A DNA stretch of 64,000 nucleotides from Acanthaster planci. Taxonomy: Eukaryota; Echinodermata; Asteroidea; Valvatida; Acanthasteridae. Under the pieces are notes generated by a model. It saw only the letters and a program-made list of their open reading frames with translations, ran no database searches and was not told where the DNA came from. Both the position numbers and the translations under genes were made by a program. This document shows positions 33,824 through 46,285 of the stretch, in pieces (the first letter of the stretch is position 1; the number at the start of each line of letters is the position of its first letter). Where the stretch lies: the NCBI RefSeq assembly GCF_001949145.1, contig NW_019091402.1:1927663-1991662 (forward strand), given 5' to 3'.

Positions 33824-34396
33824 TACAACATGTATGGGCAGCCAGAGTTGCAGAAATAGTGGTTTTCGATGTTACCTCAAATTCGTTCAACATGGACATT
33901 TGTCTCTTTAATTTAAATTGTAAAACAGGATCGCCTTTTCACTTAGTATTAGTGTGTTATTATCTGGTGGTCTGATAGCTGCCTGGGATTTTTATCACTT
34001 TGTGAATAATTCTTTTGCCTTTTTTGGCACCGACGGCCAACCATAGTATTAGCAACAACTTGTAGGACAGACACGGCTGTGGCGACTGAAGAGCAGGTCC
34101 TAACAGAGAATAACTGTTGTAAAGAGTGGACAGAGACATCACCTACTGTATTCCCACTGCGTTTTCTGCTGGGGATTGATCCGACTTTTGTTGGTCGTGG
34201 CAAATGGGAACCCCCTCACAATTTGAGCTGATTATGAAGTCCTTGAATATTTTCGGCTCACAGGTGTTTTTGGATTTGCATTTTTCCCGCACACAAACGT
34301 ATCCCGCGTATAATTGTAATCGTCTCGTTTATATATATAAAGAAATAATCTGAACTTGCAATGCCCTTAATCAGCTTATAGAGATCATTGAATCCA

Positions 34397-34523
34397 CTAG
34401 CGGTTATTTTACCGAGCCGAATACAAAGCTTGCCCGGTAATGCCCGCCTTCGTTCTACCTGGCATCAATAGAAGGGAGCCAACCCGCGATTTGTATTCGG
34501 CTCGATAAAATGGCCGCTGGTTG
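34397..34523. mobile_element. Foldback element with CGAGCCGAATACAAA arms
   Basis: AGCGGTTATTTTACCGAGCC and GAATACAAA at the left are mirrored by TTTGTATTCGGCTCGATAAA and ATGGCCGCT at the right. The arms of about 35 bases enclose about 55 bases. Non-coding. Confidence 0.7.
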
Positions 34524-34612
34524 GCTTCTATTTCATGCAAAGTCCTTTTTTTTATATACCTCCGTGCGTTCAAGGCGTTGTTCACTTGTTCTTAAATATT
34601 TTTTCATATGAT

Positions 34613-34774
34613 GCAAGATATGGGGCAGAGAGAATCCTCCCCGCTTTTGTCTTGGTCATTGTTTTATCGGAATCTCAGGAATTCTTTACAGACTTCGGGG
34701 GGGATGTGTTAGGTAACTAACAATAGTGTGTACAGGAATTGGACTTGGGGGTACCCATCGGCCCCATATCGTGC
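34613..34774 (+). mobile_element. GCAAGATATGGG MITE family C, copy 1
   Basis: The element starts GCAAGATATGGGGC and ends with the inverted GCCCCATATCGTGC. The body (TTGGTCATTGTTTTATCGGA, CTCAGGAATTCTTTACAGAC, GGGGGATGTGTTAGGTAAC) aligns in direct orientation with 46286-46459. Confidence 0.88.
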
Positions 34775-35436
34775 GCGGTATATCTTTTTTTTTTCTTTTT
34801 TTTTTTGCTTATCCAATGTTTAATAGGGATTGTAACCCAACCCCGTGTGAGGCATGTGTTTGTTTTCACCTAGGCTGCTTTTAATGAAGGGAATAAAATT
34901 TGGCCGGTCTCAAACGCGGTGTGGCGGTCTCAGCTGTTTCCCAGTCTCAGTGGTCCCACCTGACGTAGCCAGACATTTTTTGTTCGTTTGGTATGCTCCT
35001 TGAATTTGTCACAGGTACTATAAAGCGTCAGGCACAATGTACATGTACCATGGCAGGATCGTGCAGGGTTTGTTATTGTTCCGGGTTTGCGTTAATGTGA
35101 AGGACCACGTACAACAAAGCTAGTGGCGCGGCAATACGCTGCATTATAGGGAATATTCATGCAGCTACCCGCGTACACGTGGCAAACGTATGACCGTTTG
35201 TCTCTGCAGCTGCTGACTGTGACGCTTGAGTGATAAAACTAATCAAGCAGTAAGAAAGAAAAGAACATATGTTTCCAAATTCCAGACATGACTGTTTTTG
35301 TGAAATGCTTCAGGAGCGCACTAATTTACCGACAGTTACTGTAAACAGAATACTGTAAATAAAAGTGACTACTTCCTTAAAAGAGTGAATGCACTCTGGC
35401 CGTGATATGGGTAGTGAGCACCAATATGTAATTACC

Positions 35437-35560
35437 CTTTTGGGTCATATTTGACCCAGAAAGGGTCGAATATGACCCAAAAGGGCCATGTTTTGACCCG
35501 GAAAGGAGTCAGGCCACATGGGACCCAGATTCCGGGTCAATCTTACCCTTGAGTTTTAGA
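35437..35560. repeat. GACCC-rich repeat, relative of 5037-5125
   Basis: Words of the type TTTGACCC, GGGTCA and GACCCAGAT recur, ending in ATTCCGGGTCAATCTTACCC. The left-hand region at 5037-5125 has TTTGACCCAGATATGGGTC and GATTCCGGGTCAGTCTAACC. The shared end suggests one dispersed repeat family with short internal palindromes. Confidence 0.6.
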
Positions 35561-38071
35561 GTGTATAAAAAAAATGACGAGACTGCATATTGACCACGAA
35601 CTAGAAATGGAAGGCCCTCGGTCTGCTTTTCGTCTTTGGCTGTTTGTTCATTATCTTGGCCGTGTATAATTGACAAAAACGAGGCAGAAAACAGTGAAAC
35701 AGCCAGATTCTCATCCTTTGATAGATTAATTAATTGTGTCATAGCTAGGTCTTCTTATCGGATATGTTCGATAAGGTTGCCGCGATCTAATCCGAGCCCC
35801 ACTGAAAACAGTGTAAAATCAACAAAGTGCAGGGATCAATGGGTCGTATGAAGAAAAAGTAGCGTTTGCTTTTTCTACCATTTTTGAAGCACTTACTCTT
35901 GTTTGCATGAATAATAACGAAGCACACGATTTGACTTTAGTGCAGTTGCTAAAAAGTAAAATTATTACGCTTTACACTTTAAGCTTGCGCTGGACAATAA
36001 GGCAGTTGCTTCATTTTGTATGAATACAAATGAGTAAGTTCAATGGGATTGGATTATTTACTTGACATTTTTCAAGACTGGGTCAGGGCAAGCTTGAATA
36101 CAAGGAGCATTTACTAATGTTCGAAATGGCAGCATTCATGAATGTCACTCGAAAGGAAAAGCTGTATGCCTTTCGAAGGGAAAACCAGGAAACCAGATGC
36201 AGGCAGTTGTACCGATTTGAGAGTGGCCAAACATTTTTCTGCTTCAGGGTTTTTGCGATCAGGATCATTACCATCGTCTGCCATGCTGAAGTCTCAGGTT
36301 ACAGCACTGTGCTACACTGTGTGCGTCTGTACGTGCAGACAACGGAAGCCCATTTGCCCTATTGTGCAAAACCGTTCGGCTGTGCAGTCAGCCTCAAGCT
36401 TTTGCTAGTATTTATACTGGTAGATGCTGAATAGTAAGAGAGCATTGTACTCATACAATTCAAGCATTTGCTTATTCATAATGGCTTGACTTCTCATTAC
36501 GTGCTTTTCTGTCTGCGTGAATTTCATAGCATTTGCTAGTTTTTATTCATACGACCCCCAAACATGTAAGCTGGTGTTTCTCAAAACAAAAATTAAATGA
36601 TTATTTATTATTTCTTTTCAGTTCTTGGTGGGTTAGCCAATTACATTTTTAATTATTCGCGCTGAGGAAGCCCCCCCCCCTTCGAAAAGTGATACACGCA
36701 GTTCCCAAGCTTGCTCGCATCCATTTTTAAAATGGCTCGCCTCGATTTTCCGAGGGCACTGAGGACCGTTTCTTATCCGTGATTTTACCAACTTTGCCCT
36801 TAGATGGAAGTCCCTCAACTCAGGGAGTTGATCTTGGCCTGTATTTCCATTATTCATCATTTTTTTTTCGGGGCTAAACAATCTGCTTGTTTTTCCCAAA
36901 GAAATTGCGGGGGCACTTTTAATGCTTATGAGCTCAGCAGAAATGTTCACTTGAATCAGTTCACTGCGCCCAATTGTCTGCGCCGAACATTGGCTATTCA
37001 CAGTGCTGAGTGCATTGACGACAACTGAAGCTGGTCTTATCACTCCTCGGTATTGGAAGTAGACAAACTATACTTCCCGATGTAAATACGAAATAAAGCA
37101 TGTTATATTTGCTTATTTGTGTGATCATATACCTTGGGAATATTCATATTCATGCGAGGATACGGGTGCTCTTGTGTTCTTAACCTTTATTCGTGCTTTT
37201 CTTCTGAACGTTGTATGCTGCACAGGCCTTGTTGTTTTGTTACACAATGCACTTACATGTATTTTACAGAGTTCCTGTTTGTCCCTAAAAGGTTATGGGG
37301 CTTGATGTTTGTGGAGCGCGCACCTAATAACACACGACGGCAAGATAATACTTATCACTGGCTTATAAATAGAGAGCGATAATCTCTGGAGCAACGCGGT
37401 TCGGATTATTGGTCACGTGATCTGATTTGCGTTGCTTCAAAGTTGACGTCATGCACTGAAAACTGTTGATTGCGCGCTTAAAGTGGCACTCACTAGTCAC
37501 GGATGACTTCAAATATAAAAAATTGAAGCATAATGCCAAGCAAAGTTTAATATTTACTGCCTGTCTGATTGTCTTCGTACATTCATAGTTTTCTCTATAG
37601 TTTGTCTGAGTATAAAATGTTTGTTGTGAAGCTTTTAAGATAAGGGAGAAAAATGCATGACTAAGAAGTTAGGCTAGGGCGTTCGAAGGGGATAATCCTT
37701 TGTAATCCTCCCTGTTTCACTAAAAAAAACCCCACAAAACTGAAGTCTTGGATTTGCTGTTTAAAATGTATCAGATTGTAGGAATTTGAATTCTTTTATA
37801 AAACATTTTTTTCTCCTGGAGAAGCACCCCCCACTCCGAGATCCCCCTTCTGAAAGACCTGGGTACGCCCACGCTAGGGCTTCTCTTCAACTGAATTCCT
37901 AATCAACACCACATGGAATAGCACAGTGTACTGTAGAGCTTAAGCGTTGAAATTATACGTACTTCTTTTGTTTTGTGCACGTGCACGGTCTGTTCATGTA
38001 CTTATACTCCATGGATTATAATGCGACTTGATTGTTCTCGCTTTTTCATATTGTTTGTATTCTCAGAAAAG

Positions 38072-41000
38072 ATGGCTGCGTTTCATCGGCCCGCAGTCAC
38101 GTACGTAGCTTTGGGCTTCTGTTTGGGCCTGGTGACATCCAGGTTATTCGGGGATTCGGTCACACTGCTCTGGGGACGCAGCCGCCCTGTCGAAACGAAT
38201 GCGCACGTCGAATGCAGGTACCCTAATTCGGCATCAAGAGCGATGTGAGTAAATAATGTTTTTGTGCGCACCGGAGTTGAAATCCGAATAGTCCAGTAGC
38301 TTGCGCAAGCCCTTATAGGGTGTTATAATCACCAAGTCCTATACTTGTAAAAGAAATCCAAAGTCAAACGAACATGAAATGATATCGGAGCTTTAACAGT
38401 CTAAAGACTACTACCACATATGGGCATAGTGACCTTTCCCGACTGACACAGCAATTTTGTCCAAATTCAACTTGAAGTATCTCAAGTTGGCAGGACGAAT
38501 TTTAAATCCCATCGGTAGAAACATGTTCTAGAACTTTTAGTTTATGTCTGTTGTCGGGTTTTTGCACAGCCAACCAGTTTTTTCAATTGAAAATTTTCGT
38601 TAATGTTTTGCTCCATATGCTGCAACGTTTAATAAAAGCACTCTGTAACATGGAAACACCCATGCAATCCGTCGCAGGCTGCTAGAACAAGCCTTGTGAT
38701 TGGTCAGATTGTGCGAGATTTGTGACGTAATAGGCCGTCCAAATATGGTAATACTCCCGACTGTTTTACCAAACAGGCATTTTATTTTGTACAATTTTAA
38801 GTCGTTCACGTCTACACAATGTCACCTCTGTGGCATTATGACATGTCAGCCGTCAAAATACAGTGGTAAAGAGACAAATTGTCAAATTGCTAACACAATG
38901 TAAGCTGCAATATCAAGCAGCACTTACAGCCGGCATACATGTGGAACAAGTGGGTGTGCTTTCCACTGTGGAAAAACAGCGTCACCTGAATTCAGAATGT
39001 TATTCTGTGAACAGTTATTGATCATGAAATTATTATGAGGTTTACTGACCGGCTCCATTTCAGAAAGGAAGGCATACTGTGTTTCTCAATATTGGGTGGA
39101 GGCGTGTATGCTCAATGTTTCGTTGCTTTTAAGCTTAGGTAACCCGATCCTTTTTCTAATCATTGCTAATGGGTTTTAAGTGAGAGGGGCTACAAGTGGC
39201 AAAGTGGGTGATTATTGTGAGTGTAATTTTGATACTTGATACCAGGCAAGCTAATGAAATTAAAGAGCCAGTCGGGCCTACCAAGTTGCACGTTCCTAGA
39301 ACAGGAGAAAACTCGAGGGACGAAACGGCAAGCGATGTCAAACAAAAGGACCGGAGCCGATTTGAGCCCGGGCCAGGCAGTGCCGAGGTCGGGCCCAAGG
39401 AGAGCGCACCGCAGTCGCCCAGAAAAATCCTGCTGGATTGCGGCGCTAACGTGGCGTCGACCGTGCTGCTGTTCCGCGAAACCTACCCCGGCGGCAGAGA
39501 TTTCACCATCCACTCGTTCGAAATCGACGACCGTCTGGCTCCGTACTTCAAGCCGTACGACAAGCATCACCTACACTGCCCAGTCGGGGTTGCTGGCAAG
39601 AATGGTTAGTCCCCCCCCCCCGCTTTTTGTCCCAATTCTGTAAGTGACCCATTCTCACATGCACGCAGTTTTCGAGAATCATTGCTGTATTACATGCACA
39701 ATGTACATCGTTTCTGTTTTGATGTGATGTTTGTTCATTCTTGTTGATAATTCTGTTATTGTTCGCTCTTCACGGTGATTCCGAACCTTTGACTTTTCCT
39801 TTTGACTTGAGAAAACATGATCTAACTCATTAAAGGATTATCCAAAACTCGGTAATGCTTTCGGTCAGAGTCACTGTCGTTGATAACACGGTGTTAGGGA
39901 AAGCCAATCTTAAAGGACTCACGTCCTAAACTTTATTTAAATGGCCACCTTAACATGTATTCCCAGTCTTTGCATTTCCAAGGATGGTTCAGGGGCTTTT
40001 TAAACCGAAAGGAAACTGCATCAATCGGGCCTCTGGTGTCAGGACATTTCCAAGTAGTGGCAAAGAAGCATTTTAATGTGCGTTGTAGCCTGACATATAA
40101 AAAGGTCTTCTATTGCAGTTGAGTATGAAAAGAGGCGCAGCGCACGAAGTACATTTATGTAATTATGTTAAGGTTTGAAAATACACGTCACGACGCTTTT
40201 AAGACTGGGTTAGTTACCGGGACAGACTCTTCGACTCCGGGAGGTCTTGGTTTTCTGCTGCAGGGAACATGACGGCGTACTCGGAGATGACCTGGGGTCC
40301 CGGCAAGGGACTAAATCACGGCGCTGACATGCAGTGGGGCGGGGGCTCTCTCTTTGTGTCGCAACAGGAAAAGAGAGACGAAAAGAAAGGTGCGTCTTTC
40401 CACACGTCCTTGTAGCTTACACAAGATTTAGTGATTCTTTTAGGTCGAGGTCAAGTTTGATTCCTAAGTCACTTCTCTCCTCGAAACGAAGACTTTTTGC
40501 ACCTTATAACGAGATATAAAGCGAATTCTGTGTGCCTCTTGTAGTCGTTAGGAAGCTTAATTGCCAAGAAAATCTTTGATCGATTTTAAAAGGCAAATCA
40601 CTGAATGCATTACGTGTATACTATTATCTTATTGTGGAGTTGAGGGCATGAAGCCGGCTTTTATTAGGAAATCAGGTATTACGTATCATTAAAACAATTG
40701 TTGCAGACACATTTCGAAAGATATCCTTGCGTCAAAACAATCCGCATTTAAATCCTCTTCAGCACCTCATATTCCAAAGTACCGGTACATTTATTCATGT
40801 AAAATTTTTTTTAATTTCGATAGGTGGGTACCGTCAGTTGTCTTACCGGAAGACAATACCGGTCATTGATCTTTCGCAGTGGATTGTGGACAATTTTTCG
40901 AAAGAAGACTACATCATCTTCAAGCTGGACGTTGAGGGCGCTGAGTACGATATTCTGAGGAAGATGATAGACAACAATGTGCTTGCTTACATTGATAAGT

Positions 41001-43553
41001 AAGTCGCTTCTCGGCTCTTGAAAATGCCACTTTTCAGTGGAGTGACGAGTTAACCAATAGAGTGTAATTTAATCTTGGTAACGGAGATTCGCCCCAGAAG
41101 CCCAGTCCAGCCTGATCCAGAGGCGTAACGGTTTAGGGGGCGGCGCATGGGTGCACGAACCCTTCGCTGGAAGCCTGTACCCCCACCAGAAGGAAATTCA
41201 AAAATGAAATAACAATAATAGCAATACATGCAATTCTTTTAACATCCTGTAAGGTAATATTGTTTGTGCATTAATAACAGTGTGATACATAGACGGACTT
41301 GACCTCCTCAGAAAAACTCCCCTTGACCTGTTTCTCGATTCTTTTCTAAGACGGCGACCCATACAGAGGCTACGACGAAAGAATCTGTGTAACACTCGAC
41401 CTTTCTTGTCCTCTCCGAATCCCACAGATTCTACGGAGAGTTTCATGACTGGCAGCCCACGGGCTGGTCCAAAGCTGACAAGGATAAGATAAGGGCCGAC
41501 TTGCGGAAGGCCGGCTTTGGCATTGTCGACTGGGTCGGGGAACGCAGGAAATACGGCGATATTGAGAAAATGAACCCCGTCAAAGTTAGTTTCTCAACTG
41601 GAATAAGTTCTAAAACCCTCAACCTGTCTTTTAATTCTACCTGGAAAGATCAAGGCCGTGTTATTGTGCGCTTTTTGTGTACGAAGTGTTGTTTTAGAGG
41701 AAGTGATGTGATGTTTTGAATTACAGTATTCCCAAAGAGTGGTTGGTATTTTGGAAGATTTTCTTTTTTTTGGGGGGGGGTTGAGGTGTACTTATCTACT
41801 TCGGGTAAGTTTGGGAGCATCTCTTATAGTTTTTTTGGCAGGCTTAGGGTGGGTTTGGAGTGACTAGGTTTGGTTTAGGTTGAACAGTTATACGCTGGTG
41901 GATAGGGTTAGAAAAGAACCGTTGTGCAGTGTTTCACCGTTAGGTTTGTAACCGTCATAATGTTTGAAAAATATGTAGTTGTGAAGACTTGGTTGACCAC
42001 TGTTGTCTTCATTACTTGGCAATGTCATTAAAGCGCCCACTGACTGTTGACTGAAGATATCCATGTACATGTACTTTCAGTGGATTTCATTCTTGTGAAG
42101 CGGTGATTACTTCCAGACTCTGTTGTTCGTCCTGTCTATTTAGGTTTCCAATTGGATTTTAGACTTTTATTTACCAGCAAGAATTTCCACTGTGCATTCA
42201 TTTTTGCTCAGGTACCGCCTCAAATATCCGGGGAGGCTGGAAAGATTTACTCGAATTGTGCGAGCGGGTCCGTGGCTCTAACCGTGGCCGTTGGCATGAA
42301 CTACAAGCGGGCACGGCGGGTCGTCGAGACCCTGGCCGCCCACAGACTCAAGGTACCAGTCACGCTCTTTGTCTACGGGGACTTCGTGCAGATGAACCCC
42401 GAGGCCGTCAAGGCCTGGGCGAAGGACTTCGACATCGGCCTGCGGGAGGACGGCCACAATCCCCCGGGCCACTTGGAGCTGATGCCTGACAACTGGATCC
42501 GCATGGGTCTGATCAGCGCCATCCTGCGCCTCGAGGAGATAGGCGTGACGGCCTCCTATTACCTGCCCACCGTCAGCGGGGAAGTCACAAAGACAATACT
42601 CGGAGAGGCGAAGAAGAGGGGCCTTAGGGTCGTCAAGGCGGCGGTAGATTTTCCCGCCAAAGCAGGTAAGCATATTACAATATTAAGTACGTTTGCTGAT
42701 GGAGTTGGTGGCTTTTTGAGCCGATTCGCTTCGCCAAATCGTGTAGCTTCAAAAGAAGTTGTTGTTGCGCTGAATAGTACTCTGAGAACCTTGGTTTAAT
42801 TGGATGGGTTTATTGATGAAATTGTGAATGGAGTGATGATTAACAGCTGCTTTCGTTTCCCAGACTTAATAAGCTTTATTTTTGCTGCAACAGAGATTAG
42901 TAATTCAGAGTGTCCTTGAAAAATGAGGGGTTGCAGTAGAGTCGTTTATATTAGCAGCGTATTTTTTTGAAAAACATGGGCGATCTATGAAGTAATTTAT
43001 TGTATACTGACAATGGTAACGAGGATTTGATGAAGTGAATTTTCATTTTCTTCTGGAACTAACCTCTGTAAAACTTGATTTTCTGTTGTTGATTATACCA
43101 GAACCTGCGTAGTCATAACAAGGCAGTCTCAGGTATCAACAATTTTGATCAACAAAACTAAATCTAATATCGAATTACATGTGTAAACTATCCACTTTGG
43201 GTTATAAATGTAGACATATATTTTTACATTTTAAATGTATTTTTCACATAGACCTTGGGTTTTCTCTCAGTCAAATTGGGAAATGTTGGATTTACATGGG
43301 TGCTTACTTTTTTTCAGGTACTTCAGGGGAGCTGACGTGGGACAACTACTACAAGAACCGCGATGTGGAGCGGGTGCCCAAAGCCCTGCGGAAGATTCAT
43401 GATGCCCTGGCCAAAAACTCCGGGGGTGTCCTAACCCTCGACTCCGACCTACCGGACACGTACATGAACTCGGTCTTTTTGCTGGACTACCTGATGGAGA
43501 CATCGGGATTCAAGATAGTGCCCTTGGACGAGTGCATCGCTCGGTCCCGATAG
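38072..43553 (+). CDS. FkbM-type methyltransferase fused to a degenerate NodB-like deacetylase domain (7 exons, 559 aa)
   Basis: Exons: 38072-38244, 39246-39604, 40264-40389, 40824-40998, 41428-41584, 42212-42665, 43318-43553. All borders are AG/GT, phases agree, and the 1,680 coding bases end in TAG. Residues 9-34 are hydrophobic after MAAFHRPA, fitting a type II signal anchor that would place the rest in the Golgi lumen. Residues 60-115 are a charged, Pro-rich stem. Residues 117-330 carry FkbM methyltransferase motifs, including DCGAN (122-126) and KLDVEGAEYDIL (253-264). Residues 345-555 resemble the polysaccharide deacetylase (NodB) fold. The likely role is O-methylation of a glycan, with the second domain perhaps binding the sugar; this is inferred. 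The ATG after a pyrimidine-AG tract at about 38066 is chosen because it opens directly into the anchor; an upstream in-frame ATG at 37973 is possible. AATAAA occurs at about 44494. Confidence 0.86.
39246..41584 (+). CDS. FkbM-like methyltransferase domain exons
   Basis: Four exons cover a stem segment and the Rossmann-like methyltransferase. KILLDCGANVAST is the S-adenosylmethionine-binding motif I. FTIHSFEID ends the second strand with the acidic residue expected to hold the ribose. YIIFKLDVEGAEYDIL is the most diagnostic FkbM signature. FYGEFHDW is in the position where this family often has a conserved aromatic-Gly/Glu-His segment. The exon at 40264-40389 adds an insertion (SEMTWGPGKGLNHGADM, then a Gly-rich turn and a charged EKRDEKK). 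The core looks intact, so activity is plausible. The last donor (AAA|GTTAGT at 41584) is slightly unusual but in phase. Confidence 0.85.
42212..43553 (+). CDS. NodB-like polysaccharide deacetylase domain with lost catalytic motifs
   Basis: The large exon 42212-42665 plus the final exon read SVALTVAVGM, KVPVTLFVYGDFV, PEAVKAWAKDFDIGLREDGH, AILRLEEIGVTASYYLP, RGLRVVKAAVDF, then PKALRKIHDALAK, GGVLTLDSD and GFKIVPLDECI. This is the strand/helix order of the deacetylase barrel. Comparing with the family's motifs: the TFDDG Asp pair is A356-V357; HxxxH is replaced by H412-x4-H417; the RPPY position reads YLPTV without Arg; and the late LxH histidine is D523. A metal-dependent hydrolase is therefore unlikely. 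The fold assignment rests on pattern recognition by eye and could be wrong in detail. Confidence 0.68.
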
Positions 43554-44478
43554 TTAGGACTGTGGGGGGGGGTCGCTTTACGTTTCCTTCTGTCGTTTGG
43601 CGAATCAAGGAAGACAAATTTTAGACACCACTGAGCGGTACACATTGTGACCGGATGGCGCGTGGAGGTCGAGTCCTTAGCGTCCACCCGTCGCCGTCCA
43701 TTGAAACCCCAAATGAGCCCATACGCGGGATCTATAATTTCAACGACAGTCTTGCTATCTCGGTGACCGCTGGTGATCCAACTGTGGCCCGGTTCGTTTT
43801 GGGAGAACTCAGTTTTGTTTTACGTGTCTATATCCTTCTACGCCAGGGGAATTCCTTTTATAAAACAAACCAATGCTCAGTTATGGATCGAGAGGCCTAC
43901 TGCAGCTCGAAAAGCAGGACAAATCGTGGACTTATGAGGCACCGAATGAAATGGAGTCGCGCGGGCTTTGCCTTTGAACGCCGATGGGAGTACTGGCTCT
44001 TCAGTCAGTATGTCGACATCAGTTGTTATATCTTGAAAAAATTTGTCGACCAGGTGTCGGCCTTTAAAAAGAACTTACTGGTATTAAGATGCTGGGACTT
44101 CTGTGAGAAGCGGCTTGGAGTGGTTGGTTCGGAACCAGGGGCATCGCACTTGACCTGTGGTAAACCGAATATTCGAGATTGAGCTAATCGAAAGAATTCT
44201 TGCCCCTGACATCCAGACTATGACCAGTGCTAGTGGCATGGCTATTCTTTTTTTCCGGAAGTGATTTTTCCAGTCTTTTTTAATGCAACGATGAAGGAAT
44301 CTTCACCCCTAAGAAGAGTGGTAGTGCCCTTTCTGAAGTGTTGGTTTTTAAAAAGTATCTTCAGAGGGTAATTTCCTCGATCCCCGAATCCACCTGTGAA
44401 TGCCACTGCTAACAACCGCCATGTTTGTGTGAGGATACTTTCAGGCATAGGCGTGTGTGATGACTAAATAAGCCTACT

Positions 44479-44775
44479 GCGAGTTAAATTTGAATAAAAT
44501 CTGATAAACTGAGTTATCCGATTGCACATAAATCATTTGAATTCCCCAGACTTAAAGACACTGTTGCTATACCTCATGATTTGGGGCAAGCAACCTCCAT
44601 CTCTGGAATGGACTGGTTCCTTTGTGCCCTTCTTATCCTTTGAAAACAGTGTATTGGTGCAAGGCGTCTCTTAAGTAACTAAGGAAAAGCGTCTTTAGTA
44701 AGGGGAGTTCAAATTGTAATGTTCGCGTGAATTTAAAGAACTCAGTGTGCCAAATTTCATTGAAATTTAACTCGC
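44479..44775 (+). mobile_element. GCGAGTTAAATTT MITE family D, copy 1
   Basis: It starts GCGAGTTAAATTTGAATAAA and ends with the inverted TTGAAATTTAACTCGC. The body (ATCTCTGGAATG, AACAGTGTATTGGTG, AAGGCGTCTCTTA, GTGAATTTAAAGAACTCAGT) aligns in direct orientation along its whole length with 50824-51130. About 300 bases, non-coding. Confidence 0.9.
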
Positions 44776-46285
44776 TTATTAAGGAAGTGTTGTGACAGAA
44801 TTGTTTTAATAATTGAATTGTGGATTTACTGTGTGTGTAGTATTTGGAGGTATTCGTCATGTAAATTTACAGTTTCTTTTGCAGCTGACCGCTGCAGCCG
44901 TTAGAAGCACAGTCAATCATGAAATCACACAGGCAGATCGGGGGGGGGGGGCGAACATGGGTCATGGCTCCCCTCAAAGGGAGCCCCCAATATATTTTTG
45001 GGAAAATGTTCGAAAGGCGATTTTTGTCCGTCCGCTTCATCGTTGTCCCTTCCAAAAGTGCGCAAAAAGGCCCACCCCTCTCGTAAACCCAAAACAGTTA
45101 CATAAAAAGCTTTCCAATTTTTTGGTTGCCCCCGGAAAGCTGCGCCCCCCTCCTCGAAAATTTAGTATCAGATCCGTCCGTGTATAATGATTAGTGTGTG
45201 CTGTACTTCTTGCAACAGTGATGGAATTCGCATCTCAGCACCTGCATGATCATTCCGAATGAAATGAAAGAGTTCTTTCAAGAGAAGCTTGCGAAACCAG
45301 TCATTCATTTTTTCCACTTTTTCTCTTTTATGCCAGACCGTTTTACTTTTATTTTCCTTCTCTATAACAAAGCGACCTCTCCGATTACATATTTTGTCTT
45401 TAGCTGAGAATGAAATTAATGTTTTAAGTGCAATTTGTCAAACCTTCATTATCCAATGAAGGGTTGTGACATTAGGCACTTTACAAAAAAGTTAATTGGA
45501 AAGACCGTCTAATTACATCAGTCCCTATAATTAAGAATTTGCAAGAATGTTTTCTAAGATGATATCAGACAGTACTTGTAGCTTGCGATTTAATGTATTT
45601 TTAAATTTATGTTTAATTTTTTTTGGGGGTAGGGAATCTTGAAATCGTGGTGTGCTCTACAATTTCGAATAGGCACCAGTTTCTCTGAATCTAACACTTG
45701 AACGTTTGGTATAGGTGGTCTTAAAACAACTGATAAAGAACTAACTCTCCTGAAATTGACCAATGAACTGTCTTAATGTTAATCACGTGCTTGGTCAAGC
45801 AATTCGATGGGCTTCCAGATATGCTTAAAAACTAAAGCAATAAAGTAATTTTAATACAAATTGAAATAAAAAGTTGAGTTTTGATGCCTTAACTCATGAG
45901 CAAGCATGCAACATGTTTCATTTTCCTGAAACGTAGCATTACTTCCGTTTACATGTACTTGGATCTAGTTGAATAATTTTGCTCTAAATTCTGTAGTGAA
46001 CTAAACGTAATGCCCTGTGCACCTAGCTGTGTCAGCCCACCATGTAAACTATACACCATTGCTGCAATGGCACACATCGAAAGCACTGCCGCTCGTGGGA
46101 CGCGCATTCCGGCAAGTTGTACACAACCTATGGGTGGAAGAGGCATTTGACTCGTTCGCACATCCTGCACTAATGGATTTTGTTATGGGTTGCCCAATTG
46201 GTCTGTATTCTATCGCTGTTTCCGAAACAGACTTCTAGAGCTACGACTTCTTCTGTTGACAGCGTTTATTTCCAACGCATTTGAA

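Larger units (their letters stand above)
28676..38071. other. Divergent intergenic region between receptor pseudokinase and methyltransferase genes
   Basis: Both flanking genes are transcribed away from this 9.4-kb interval, so both promoters should lie at its ends. No TATA or initiator could be assigned with confidence. Inside are foldback elements (31108-31311, 33579-33823, 34397-34523, 34613-34774), a cluster of GTTTAAAC palindromes (32370-32470) and a GACCC-rich repeat (35437-35560). A frame at 32716-32862 ending at a GTAATG donor-like site might be an untranslated or first exon, but nothing supports it further. Confidence 0.5.

Noticed and set aside
43655-44182. 175-codon open frame downstream of the methyltransferase stop
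   Set aside because: There is no domain similarity and no splice context, and the position fits 3' untranslated sequence. Its length can occur by chance in this base composition.
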